In this document: piece after piece, positions 10,468 to 20,812 of the stretch
How positions within the stretch are numbered: the stretch's first letter is position 1
How the letters are laid out: every line of letters begins with the position of its first letter
NCBI GenBank assembly: GCA_044868005.1
Contig: JBIOVX010000157.1
Location: forward strand, 36,909-100,908
DNA: 64,000 nt
Source of the DNA: DATARR01 sp044868005
GTDB lineage: Bacteria > Acidobacteriota > Thermoanaerobaculia > Multivoradales > UBA5704
Direction of reading: 5' to 3'
Program-made: the position numbers and the translations under genes
The notes under the pieces: model-generated
Database searches by the model: none
Told to the model about the DNA's origin: nothing
The model's input: the letters and a program-made list of their open reading frames with translations, nothing else

Positions 10468-10719
10468 ATGGCGCCCCTGACCGTCGATCTGCCAGAAAAA
10501 CTCCTTTCCGCCCTCTATCAGTCTCGTGACGAGGCAGAGAAGGACGTGCGCCTCGCGATCGCCATCGAATGGTACCGGCGCGGCGCGATCTCCCAGGGCC
10601 GAGCCGCCGAGATCGCCGGGCTCGCACGGGCGGATTTCATTGCCGAGCTCGCAGCTAGGAAAATCGACGTGATCCAAGTCGATCTTGAGGAGCTAAAGCG
10701 GGAGATCGGGCTTGGCTGA
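10468..10719 (+). CDS. UPF0175 family antitoxin-like protein
   Basis: An 83-residue protein with the UPF0175 signature: VDLPEKLLSALYQSRDEAEKDVRLAIAIEWYRRGAISQGRAAEIAGLARADFIAEL. The 'L-A-I-x-W-Y-x-x-G-x-I-S-x-G-x-A-A-E-x-A-G-x-x-x-x-x-F' helix-turn-helix is clear, and the C-terminal 'I-x-V-x-Q-x-D-L-x-E-L' is the tail seen in members paired with PIN toxins. No toxin follows, so it may be a leftover antitoxin. Confidence 0.85.
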   Translation: MAPLTVDLPEKLLSALYQSRDEAEKDVRLAIAIEWYRRGAISQGRAAEIAGLARADFIAELAARKIDVIQVDLEELKREIGLG

Positions 10720-10800
10720 GGTCGGTCGTTGATGCCTCGCCACTCATTCATCTCTCCCGAGCCTGTCAACTCTTGCTCGCCAGAACTTTGATGCTCTTGT

Positions 10801-12795
10801 TTAATGATCAAACTCATCTACCATCGCAAGCAGGAACAACAACAGATTGTCCGCCCGGATCTGTAAGTCCGTCAGCTCTCGCGGCGAAAATCCGGCAACC
10901 ACTTGATGCGTGCCCTTATTAAGGTTTTCTAAAACTGCAAATACAACTTTCACATCCTTAACCACAAACTGGGTGTAGCGAACACCCCGTCCGTTGCGAT
11001 TGATGTAGAGCAGCTTCGCTCTCCTGGTGGGCCGACCATCTTTGTAGTGCCCTGGATCAGAAGTCCATTTCCGTACTTGGTCGTCAGGCGCAACGTCATC
11101 CAGCAGCTTGAGCAGAAGCTCGCGCTGAGACACACAGTAGTGCCGCACTCGGTCAGGATTGTCCGAATTGAGCGCTGCTTTCGCGCCTAACCACAAAGGC
11201 AGAAGGACTGGGGTCCGCGCAGCGAGGCGGCCCCGAAGGGTACTGCCACCTTCCTCCGAAACCCTCTGCCGGAGCTCGCTTACCTCCTCTTCCTGCTCTT
11301 CTTCTTGGGCCTCCGGCTTCTGGCTGCTGCTACGAACAGTTAGGCTACTCAAGAGATTTGAGTGAGCAAACACCTCAACGGCGGATAGTCCTTCTAGGTA
11401 GGGCGACCACCCCAATCCTGCCGACTGCTCAACAAGAGCTTCCTGCAGATGCTTGTAAGCCAAAGAGAACTGAGCAGTACCACGAGCAATCTCTGCTACA
11501 TGATCAAAGGTCCCAGCGAATCGTTGCCAGTCTACGCCAGACAAGGCGTACGCGCTGAACCGGTCAATCTCGGAATATTGCTCCGCGAGTGTGCGTGCCA
11601 AGTCTTGCTTGTCGCGGATGGACCGAGCCACAGTATCGAGTTCGGCAGCGGAGGCATACCCCGCTGCGAGCAGCTTGGCAACGTCCCCAAAGGCGGCACG
11701 ACGCAGAGCAAGCTCGTCTTGTAGCGTTTCGTAAAGTCTGGCATCTCGGCCTGGTTCGAGATGCTCCATGAAAGCAGCAGCAGCCGTCCTCGTCTCGAAC
11801 ATCTCCTGAGCGAGAGAGCGACCGGCAACCTGATCCCATTGTGTGATTCGATCCTGAATCTCCCGCAAGGCGGAGACACTAGAAAAACCGTCGTCTAAGT
11901 ACCGAGACATTGCCGCGCCTCCTTTGTTGATTGACAGCACCTGCTCCGCCATTCGAGAATGCTCCATCGCTACACGGGCAACATTCATTTCGCAGAAAGC
12001 ACGGGATGCATCTCCGACGACCGTCGCAGACGCCCTCGCGACCTCCGACAACAAGTCGTCGAAGGGTAACCGTATTAGGTCGTTCGCCGCCAGAGAAGCA
12101 AAATTCTTGGCTTCGACCAAACCCAGGTTCTTGGCTGCGATTGAACTCAGATTTTGGGCCGCTATCGAATCCAAGTTCCTTGCTGCGATAGATCCAAGTT
12201 CCTTCGCCGCAACGGAAGGGAAACGATTCGCCGCAAGTGACATTTGATCTTTCGCTACCACGGCTGCTGCTTCGAGTGTCGGCTGCAACCGTCGGATCTC
12301 CTCTGTCGCCCCGATCATTTCCTGGACCGCCGGTTCCATTTTATGCACCCGTTCTCGAGCCTCGTCGAGATAGGGCTGGAGAAACCGAACCTGCTCAGCT
12401 GTATCTTGAAGCTGCGGGGCCATTTGGGAAAACTCGGCTGCCGCCGCCAGGATCGGCCCCACCTGAGCAGCGATTTGTCTGATCTGACGATCTAGCCCCC
12501 GGTACACAGCCGGAATGCTTTCGAGAGCCCAGACCTTCTCCTTCAGGCTGGCCCCGGCCTGTACCTGCTTTTCAATCTCCGCCAGTGCTGCGGGGATTTT
12601 AGACGCAGGGTAAAACCTTCTCAGGGCTTTAGTCAGGCGCTGCCTGAGTTGCTCCTCTCGTTTGCGGAGCAGCTCGGCTTCCTCCTCGGGACCGCGCGGC
12701 AGAGAGCCCGGGTTTGCGAGAGTCATATGGACGCGAAAGCGAGGCCGACCCGTATCCGGCGTGGGTCGCGCCCCTTCCTTTTGATCCTTTTCCAT
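10801..12795 (-). CDS. Large coiled protein with 8-residue repeats, possible defence effector
   Basis: A 664-residue protein. The start at 12795 is chosen because GGAGGG lies seven bases upstream (an in-frame ATG at 12888 has no such signal). Residues 36-180 are mostly coiled-coil-like helix. Residues 186-241 are seven consecutive 8-residue repeats of the form S-[IVL]-A-A-x-x-[LF]-x (SVAAKELG, SIAARNLD, SIAAQNLS, SIAAKNLG and similar). A long helical region follows. A conserved-looking C-terminal domain of about 130 residues contains NPDRVRHYCVSQRELLLKLL, GRPTRRAKLLYINRN and FAVLENLNKGTHQVVAGFS. This C-terminus reminds me of predicted pPIWI-associated nuclease or HEPN/Abi-like domains, but that is recall only. 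Base composition is visibly less GC-rich than its neighbours, and TA genes lie beside it, suggesting acquired DNA. Confidence 0.7.
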   Translation of the reverse strand: MEKDQKEGARPTPDTGRPRFRVHMTLANPGSLPRGPEEEAELLRKREEQLRQRLTKALRRFYPASKIPAALAEIEKQVQAGASLKEKVWALESIPAVYRGLDRQIRQIAAQVGPILAAAAEFSQMAPQLQDTAEQVRFLQPYLDEARERVHKMEPAVQEMIGATEEIRRLQPTLEAAAVVAKDQMSLAANRFPSVAAKELGSIAARNLDSIAAQNLSSIAAKNLGLVEAKNFASLAANDLIRLPFDDLLSEVARASATVVGDASRAFCEMNVARVAMEHSRMAEQVLSINKGGAAMSRYLDDGFSSVSALREIQDRITQWDQVAGRSLAQEMFETRTAAAAFMEHLEPGRDARLYETLQDELALRRAAFGDVAKLLAAGYASAAELDTVARSIRDKQDLARTLAEQYSEIDRFSAYALSGVDWQRFAGTFDHVAEIARGTAQFSLAYKHLQEALVEQSAGLGWSPYLEGLSAVEVFAHSNLLSSLTVRSSSQKPEAQEEEQEEEVSELRQRVSEEGGSTLRGRLAARTPVLLPLWLGAKAALNSDNPDRVRHYCVSQRELLLKLLDDVAPDDQVRKWTSDPGHYKDGRPTRRAKLLYINRNGRGVRYTQFVVKDVKVVFAVLENLNKGTHQVVAGFSPRELTDLQIRADNLLLFLLAMVDEFDH

Positions 12796-13126
12796 ATAGC
12801 AACCCTCCACATCGAAGTAATTTTTAAGCCTAGCACAGGCGGAGCTTAGACCACAAGATCTCGGGGCGTAAGTCTTCCGCCTCCCCAACTAACAGTTCCT
12901 CAGTTCGCTTGCGAGTTCACGCTCGCCTGGTTCCAGGCACTCTCTGGACTAGCAGCCTCGTACGCTGGTGCACCAAAGGTCTCGGCATTTAAGTCTTGGC
13001 GTTCAGAAGAGGCTCCCCGCCGACAGGTGCCGAACAGGGTGCCGAACAGGTGCTCTTCCTCTTGACAATCGAGAGGAGATCCGCGTACCCTCTTCCTCTT
13101 CCCTAGAGCATCGAGAGGAAACACAC
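12796..13126. other. Intergenic region with imperfect direct repeats and a likely promoter
   Basis: This divergent 331-bp gap has two notable elements. First, a 26-27 bp imperfect direct repeat (12850-12876 and 12972-12997) shares ACCA-AAG-TCTCGG and TAAGTCTT. Second, the word GGTGCCGAACA is repeated in tandem just before TTGACA at 13062-13067. The sequence ATCGAGAGGA occurs twice (about 13069 and 13110), the second forming the padR ribosome binding site. TTGACA could be a -35, but no good -10 follows at 17 bp. No gene was recognised. Confidence 0.5.
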
Positions 13127-13465
13127 ATGGGCAAGGACAGCGGAGATCTCATCCAAGGCACGCTCGACATGCTGGTGCTCAAGGCGCTGGCGCTCGAGCC
13201 GATGCATGGGTGGGGGATCACGGAACGCATCCAGCAGTGGTCGGAGAACGAGCTCAGCGTCAACCAGGGATCGCTCTACCCCTCTCTCTATCGCCTGCAG
13301 CGGCAGGGATGGATCACCTCGGAGTGGCGGACGACGGAGAACAACCGCCGCGCCCGCTTCTACAAGCTCACCGCCTCCGGACGGAAGCAGCTCGCCGAGG
13401 AGCGGCGAAACTGGGAGCGTCTTTCACGGGCGGTGAACCTCGTCCTCGAAACCACCCTTTCCTGA
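13127..13465 (+). CDS. PadR family transcriptional regulator
   Basis: A 112-residue winged-helix regulator, MGKDSGDLIQGTLDMLVLKALALEPMHGWGITERI, with QGSLYPSLYRLQRQGWITSEW as the recognition helix and wing and a short C-terminal helix. The sequence is typical of the acidobacterial PadR proteins encoded just before ADOP permeases. The gene uses ATG 13127 with GAGAGGA six to ten bases upstream, and ends 10 bp before the permease gene. It probably represses this two-gene operon in response to an unknown ligand. The duplicated ATCGAGAGGA around the start could be its operator. Confidence 0.93.
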   Translation: MGKDSGDLIQGTLDMLVLKALALEPMHGWGITERIQQWSENELSVNQGSLYPSLYRLQRQGWITSEWRTTENNRRARFYKLTASGRKQLAEERRNWERLSRAVNLVLETTLS

Positions 13466-13475
13466 GGAGCGAGCC

Positions 13476-16164
<2,689 letters not shown>

Positions 16165-16184
<20 letters not shown>

Positions 16185-17058
16185 TTGGGGTCACCGTCGC
16201 CAGCCCTTCCCCCGAGGCAGCCTTGATCGTGAGCACCTTGGGATCGGACTCCCCGCCTCCCGGCTCGGGATTGACGACCGTGATCTCGATCTCCAATCGT
16301 CCGGCAAACTCCGCGGTAGCGAGCTTTGCCGTGAGGCTTTGCGGGCTGGCGAAAGTAGAGGGCAGCTTCTTGCCAGAGGCCTTGACGACGGAATCCTTGA
16401 CAAAACCCCTACCGGCCAGGGTGAGATCCGCCACCGCGCCCGCTGCAACGCTATCGGGGGTGATCGAGGCGAGTTCCGGCCGCGGGTTCTCGCTCAGCTT
16501 GTCCTCGCGCTTGCGGTCTTCCTTGGTGGCAAACATCGTATCGAAAACCTCGGCGAGCTTGTCGGCCGCCTGCTTCGAGAAAAGACCGGCGAGCCCCGAG
16601 AAAGACATGATGCCGAAAAGGTTGAGATCGTCGGCGGTACCGGCACCTGTGGCCGTTCCGGCGAGACCTCCGCGAACGACGAAATAGACAAAGAGGGCGA
16701 GGGCGGCGCCTATGGGTATCCGCAGGACGTACCACCAAGTCCAGGTGGACTTAAAGCGCGCGTTGCCGACGTAGCTGGCGAAAGATTGCGCGGCATGCAC
16801 GTAGCTGCCCAGCGCGCCGGCGAGCAGGACGAGGACGAGCAGCCGCACATCCGCATCCAGATCAACCCGAGCTCCGAAGACATAGCTTTTCTCGATCCAT
16901 TGCCTGCCGGCGGCTGCCTGCACGGTGCCGGCAGCCCCCGCCGCAACTGGCTTGGTTTGAGGCCAGAAGGCGACCACGAAGTACGCCAGCAACAAGCCGA
17001 TGAGGAGGAGAGCGACTCCCAGCCAGCGAGTAGGATTCGGCGACATGTCCTCGTCCAT
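16165..17058 (-). CDS. Membrane protein with C-terminal TIG/IPT-like domain
   Basis: A 297-residue protein. The start at 17058 is set by GGAGG about eight bases upstream; the frame stays open further upstream but without a start signal. Three hydrophobic helices are visible: WLGVALLLIGLLLAYFVVAFW, LLVLVLLAGALGSYVHAAQSF and WWYVLRIPIGAALALFVYFVV. Then comes FGIMSFSGLAGLFSKQAADKLAEVFDTMF, and a C-terminal immunoglobulin-like part (RPELASITPDSVAAGA...LTLAGRGFVKDSVVKASG...) of TIG/IPT type, about residues 205-290. The function is unknown. Its stop overlaps the convergent ADOP gene by 20 bp. Confidence 0.8.
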
Positions 17059-17399
17059 GGCATTGCCTCCGCAGGTGAAGAAAAGATGCGCGTTTCTTGC
17101 TAAGTTACCACAGCGGCCCTCGATCCGGCCAAGGCGCTGGAGGCGGGTCTTCCACCTCGGGGCGCCTCGCATTAGGATTGGACGTCCCGGGTTGCCGAAT
17201 TCCCGGCACGGTAGGTGCATGAATTCAATGGGTTGAGAGCCCCGGGCTGATGCCGGCCCCTGAAAGCGTCGAAATAGCGGCGCTTCCTCTCCCGTTGAAG
17301 AGTCGGTAAGGCGATCCTCCCAGGCGGAGCGATCCCTCGCAGCAGAAGTCACCAACTGGGCATTGGATCGATGCCAAGGGAAAGCCGAGGAAAGGAACC
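17059..17399. other. Divergent intergenic region, no recognised element
   Basis: This 341-bp gap separates the TIG-domain gene (minus) from the proline-rich secreted protein (plus). I see no convincing ORF, hairpin or repeat. It should carry promoters for both genes, but no close match to -35/-10 consensus stands out. Confidence 0.4.
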
Positions 17400-18266
17400 A
17401 TGAAATCGCGAAATACACGCGTTCTCGTCTTCGCCGCCACGCTACTCGCCGCGCCCCTCCTGCCCGTGTGGGGCCAAGAGGGCCAGGGGCCGGTTCACCA
17501 GCGTCCACAGCCGAAGAAGCAACCCAAGGCGCCGCAGGTGATCGTCAAGGAGACCCCGATCGAAGAGGGGGATCCTCAGCAGGGCACGCCTCAGGATCAG
17601 ATGGCCTCCCACGACCAGGACCAGACCGCGCCGCCGCAGACCACGCCTCCGCCGCAGAGCACGCCTCCTGAGCAGACGACCCCTCCCGAGCAGACCCCGC
17701 CTCCCGCGCAGGGCACCGCTCCGCAGACGCCTCCGGCGCAGGGCACCACGCCTCCCGCGGCGGCCGGCCCGAAGATCGTCAAGCCGGAAGAGATCGGAAT
17801 CTCCTTCGCGCCGCCGCAGGGCTGGCAGCAGGGAGATCCCACCAAGTTCAGCCTGCCGGGCGACATCTGCTGCGCCTGGTCGCCGGACAACGTCGCCTCG
17901 ATCGTGGCCTTCGTGCAGAGGCCGGGCAAGCCCCTGATCCCGAAGGTGCTCATGGAGCAGAGCGCGCAGGCACTGCAGAGCGCCGTCGGCGCCGAGGTGA
18001 AAACCAAGGAGCTCAAGGACATCGGCGGCATGAAAGGCTTCTCGCTGGTGGTGACGGCGCCGGGCAATGGTGCAGCGATCGACGGCAAGGGGAACGTCTC
18101 CACCACTCAGCACTGGGTGGCCGTGCCGCGCGACAAGGACGTGATCATCTTCCTGATGACGACGCCCGACGAGGCCTTCGCGCAGAACGAGCAGGTCTTC
18201 CAGAGCCTGCTGAGCACATTGAAGATCACGGGCACGCAGACGGCGGACCAGCAGGCGTCGAAGTAG
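17400..18266 (+). CDS. Secreted protein with proline/threonine-rich linker
   Basis: A 288-residue exported protein. A signal peptide (about 1-25) ends at VWGQ. Residues about 65-125 are a low-complexity linker of degenerate TTPPEQ / TPPPAQG units. Residues 130-288 form a globular domain: IGISFAPPQGWQQGDPTKFSLPGD...CCAWSPDN...ASIVAFVQRPG and a C-terminal DEAFAQNEQVFQSLLSTLKI. This pattern (amphipathic strands followed by a final helix 'F..il.sL') is like DcrB/PsbP-fold lipoprotein domains, but I cannot assign it firmly. The linker probably spans the periplasm or cell wall. The gene is followed by a strong inverted repeat at 18298-18358. Confidence 0.75.
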   Translation: MKSRNTRVLVFAATLLAAPLLPVWGQEGQGPVHQRPQPKKQPKAPQVIVKETPIEEGDPQQGTPQDQMASHDQDQTAPPQTTPPPQSTPPEQTTPPEQTPPPAQGTAPQTPPAQGTTPPAAAGPKIVKPEEIGISFAPPQGWQQGDPTKFSLPGDICCAWSPDNVASIVAFVQRPGKPLIPKVLMEQSAQALQSAVGAEVKTKELKDIGGMKGFSLVVTAPGNGAAIDGKGNVSTTQHWVAVPRDKDVIIFLMTTPDEAFAQNEQVFQSLLSTLKITGTQTADQQASK

Positions 18267-18297
18267 CGGAATCCTCTGTTCCCGCTGTAGGTCTTTC

Positions 18298-18358
18298 GTA
18301 GGGGCGGGGCTTGTCCCCGCCCGCACCGTCTCAGGGCGGGGACAAGCTCCGCCCCTAC
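18298..18358. repeat. 25-bp-arm inverted repeat between convergent genes
   Basis: The left arm 18298-18322 starts GTAGGGGCGGGGCTTG. The right arm 18334-18358 is its reverse complement except for one position. The loop is 11 bases. The perfect-length hairpin would end transcripts from both sides, although no T-run follows. The right arm contains the TAG stop of the minus-strand glycoside hydrolase (18355-18357). The end word GTAGGGGCGG recurs in the element at 61119-61241, so this looks like a dispersed REP-type element. Confidence 0.8.
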
Positions 18359-20646
18359 GTATTCCCTCCCCTGAGATCACCCATGGCCAGCCGCGCCGCC
18401 CGGGCGATCCGTCCGGGCGCGTGATCCAGACCCCACCGCGCCAGACGCTCCTTCCATCCTTCCTCGCCGGCGTTCACGTCATTGGGCGGCGGCGCGGCGA
18501 TCACCAGCAGATCGCCCTCGCGCTCGATCACCTCGTGCGTGGTGGTGCCGTCGGCGGCGCGCTCGAAGCGGAGCGAGACCACGGCGTCGCCCACCCGCAC
18601 CCGGCGCAGGGTGACGGCGTCAATCCAGTCCGGCAGGCGCGGATGGATCAGCGCGAGCACCTTGGCGGGAGCGAAAGGGAAGAGGCCCAGCAGCGTCTGG
18701 ACGAGCTGCACCATGGCGCTGGCACTCCACGCCTGCGGACAGCAGGATCCCGGATAGAGGGTGGGCACGGGAGACTCGTCGCGCCCGTGGCCGCCGAGCG
18801 CCTCCGGCAGCCGGCAGCCGTGGAAGTGCGAGGCGGCGTCGAACAGCCCGGCGGCGAGACGGTCGAGGTGGTCCTCGAGGCCATAGCGCTTGAAGCCGAG
18901 CGCGAAGGTGGCGTTCTCCACCGGCCAGACGGTGCCCAGGTGATAGGCCAGCGGGTTGTAGGAGGGGTGGCGGCTCGAAAGCGTCCGTACGCCCCAGCCC
19001 GAGAAGAGGTCCGGCGCGAGGAGGCGGTCGGCGACGGCCCGCGCGTGCTCGGGCGGCACGAGGCCCGCCGCCAGAGCGTGGCCGGGGTTCGAGCCGATGG
19101 ACCGCACCGGCTGCTTGTCGCCGTCGAGGGCCATGGCGTAGAAGCCCTCCTCCTCCATCCAGTAGGCCGCGTGCCACGCCCGAGCGAGCTCGCGGGCGCG
19201 GTCCAGCATCTCCTCCGCGCGCTCGTCCTCCTCCAGCGCCACCAGGATCTCGGCCATGCGCTGCAGCGCGATGCAGTGGAACGCCTGCTCCTCGATCGTC
19301 GACAGCGGGTTCTCCACCAGGCGCCCGTCCGGGTAGCGGATCGCCTCGTCGGAGTCCTTCCAGCCCTGATTCTTGAGCCCCGCGGGCGAGCGCCGGACCG
19401 CTTCCAGAAAGCCGTCGCCGTCGCGGTCGCCATAGCGGTCGGCCCACTCCAGAGCGCGCAGGGCGGCGCCGCGATACCGGCGGAGCACCGCCGTATCGCC
19501 CGTCCAATGCCAGAGCTCCGAGAGGGTCACGACGAACATGGCGGGAGAGGTCTGGGTGCCGTAGTAGGCGCGCTGGGGAATGATGTCCAGCTCGGAGAGC
19601 GGACCGCGGCGCATCTCGTGGATCATCTTGCCCGGTTCCTCGTCCCGCCACTCGGAGTCCTCCTCGGCCTGGGTCTCGGCGAGCACCGCCAGCGCGCCGC
19701 GCAGCATCTCGGGACCGAGGAGCGCGCCCTGCCAGGCGGCGGTGAGGACGTCGCGCCCGAAGAGGCCGGTGTACGTGGGCACCCCGGCGTTCGGAAACCA
19801 GGCGCCGGGCTCCGGATCGAGCTCCCAGGCGCGCAGCGCGAAGAGGTCCTCGGCGGCGGCCTCGAACGCCGCGCCGACGACGGGATGCGGCGTCTCGATC
19901 CCGGCGCGCTCCCGGCGCCACCGCTCGCGAGCGCGGTCACGGGCAGAGTCTCCGGGCCGGCGCCACTCGCCGTCGACCAGCGATTCGTAATGGATCTCGG
20001 CGCTCCAGCGGCCGCGCGCCGCCAGCGCCAGCGGGAAGCGCAGCCGGCCTTCTTCCCAGATGATTGTCGAGTCGGCCTCGAGAAAACGAACCCGCAGTCC
20101 CCGCCGCAGCTCGCGCCCTTTCCATGCGGCGCGATAGATGAAGGTCAGCGCGCGCTCGGCCGCGTTCCAATCCGTCTCGACAGTACCCTGTTGCCGCCGC
20201 TCGCCGCCGGCTTCCTGCACGTCCGCGAAGTCGGCGTCGAGCTCCAGGATCAGCTCCGTCTCGAGCGCTTCCATGCCGTGATTCCGCACCAGCAGCCGCT
20301 CCGCCATGCCGCAGCCAAGCCGGCGGGTGATCGAGATCTCCAGGGCGTCCTGGGGCAGATGGGGTCCCGCCGCCGTGCCGCCGGGACGCGGCAGCCAGAG
20401 GCAGGCACTCCAGCGGTCCCAGCTCAGCGCGCAAGCGGAGAGCAGGAACGGCTCACGGCCGTCCAGCCGCAGGCGGTGGCGGGAGAGGATGCGTGTGTCG
20501 AAATCGTAGAGACCCTCCCGGCCTTCGCCCCGCACCGAGCCGTCCGGCCGCACCACCAGCACCGTGTAGCCCTGGTGCAGGACGCGGTGCGCCGGATCGA
20601 ACGGATCGAGGCGCCCGCCGGCAGCGGGAGCTTGGCGGTCTTCCAT
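18355..20646 (-). CDS. Glycogen-debranching-type (amylo-alpha-1,6-glucosidase-like) protein
   Basis: A 763-residue cytosolic glycoside hydrolase. The N-terminal domain (residues about 1-270: HQGYTVLVVRPDGSVRGEGREGLYDFDTRILSRHRL) is the debranching-enzyme N-terminal sandwich. The rest is an (alpha/alpha)6 barrel of the amylo-alpha-1,6-glucosidase/MGH1-like type with GVPTYTGLFGRDVLTAAWQG, NQGWKDSDEAIRYPDG (acid region), LGTVWPVENATFALGF and LYPGSCCPQAWSA. Such enzymes remove branches or hydrolyse alpha-glucosides. The start at 20646 fits the family N-terminus, but no good ribosome binding site precedes it. The stop codon is supplied by the inverted repeat at 18298-18358. It is divergent from the S9 peptidase gene (166-bp gap). 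Confidence 0.85.
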   Translation of the reverse strand: MEDRQAPAAGGRLDPFDPAHRVLHQGYTVLVVRPDGSVRGEGREGLYDFDTRILSRHRLRLDGREPFLLSACALSWDRWSACLWLPRPGGTAAGPHLPQDALEISITRRLGCGMAERLLVRNHGMEALETELILELDADFADVQEAGGERRQQGTVETDWNAAERALTFIYRAAWKGRELRRGLRVRFLEADSTIIWEEGRLRFPLALAARGRWSAEIHYESLVDGEWRRPGDSARDRARERWRRERAGIETPHPVVGAAFEAAAEDLFALRAWELDPEPGAWFPNAGVPTYTGLFGRDVLTAAWQGALLGPEMLRGALAVLAETQAEEDSEWRDEEPGKMIHEMRRGPLSELDIIPQRAYYGTQTSPAMFVVTLSELWHWTGDTAVLRRYRGAALRALEWADRYGDRDGDGFLEAVRRSPAGLKNQGWKDSDEAIRYPDGRLVENPLSTIEEQAFHCIALQRMAEILVALEEDERAEEMLDRARELARAWHAAYWMEEEGFYAMALDGDKQPVRSIGSNPGHALAAGLVPPEHARAVADRLLAPDLFSGWGVRTLSSRHPSYNPLAYHLGTVWPVENATFALGFKRYGLEDHLDRLAAGLFDAASHFHGCRLPEALGGHGRDESPVPTLYPGSCCPQAWSASAMVQLVQTLLGLFPFAPAKVLALIHPRLPDWIDAVTLRRVRVGDAVVSLRFERAADGTTTHEVIEREGDLLVIAAPPPNDVNAGEEGWKERLARWGLDHAPGRIARAARLAMGDLRGGNT

Positions 20647-20812
20647 GCGGATGAGGGGATTCTGCAAGGTGGACGCCAGGGTCCTTGGACATCGGACGGT
20701 CAGGCGTTCACGAAACCAGTGGGACCACTCAGGGAGGAGGGAGACGCGGGAATCCCTCCCCCTAGCCTCGCGTTTTGACTGCCCGGACCGTTTTTCCAAC
20801 GAGGAACGACGA

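Noticed and set aside
12900..13124. A short minus-strand ORF in the padR upstream gap
   Set aside because: No ribosome binding site or family match; it covers the direct repeats and the likely promoter.
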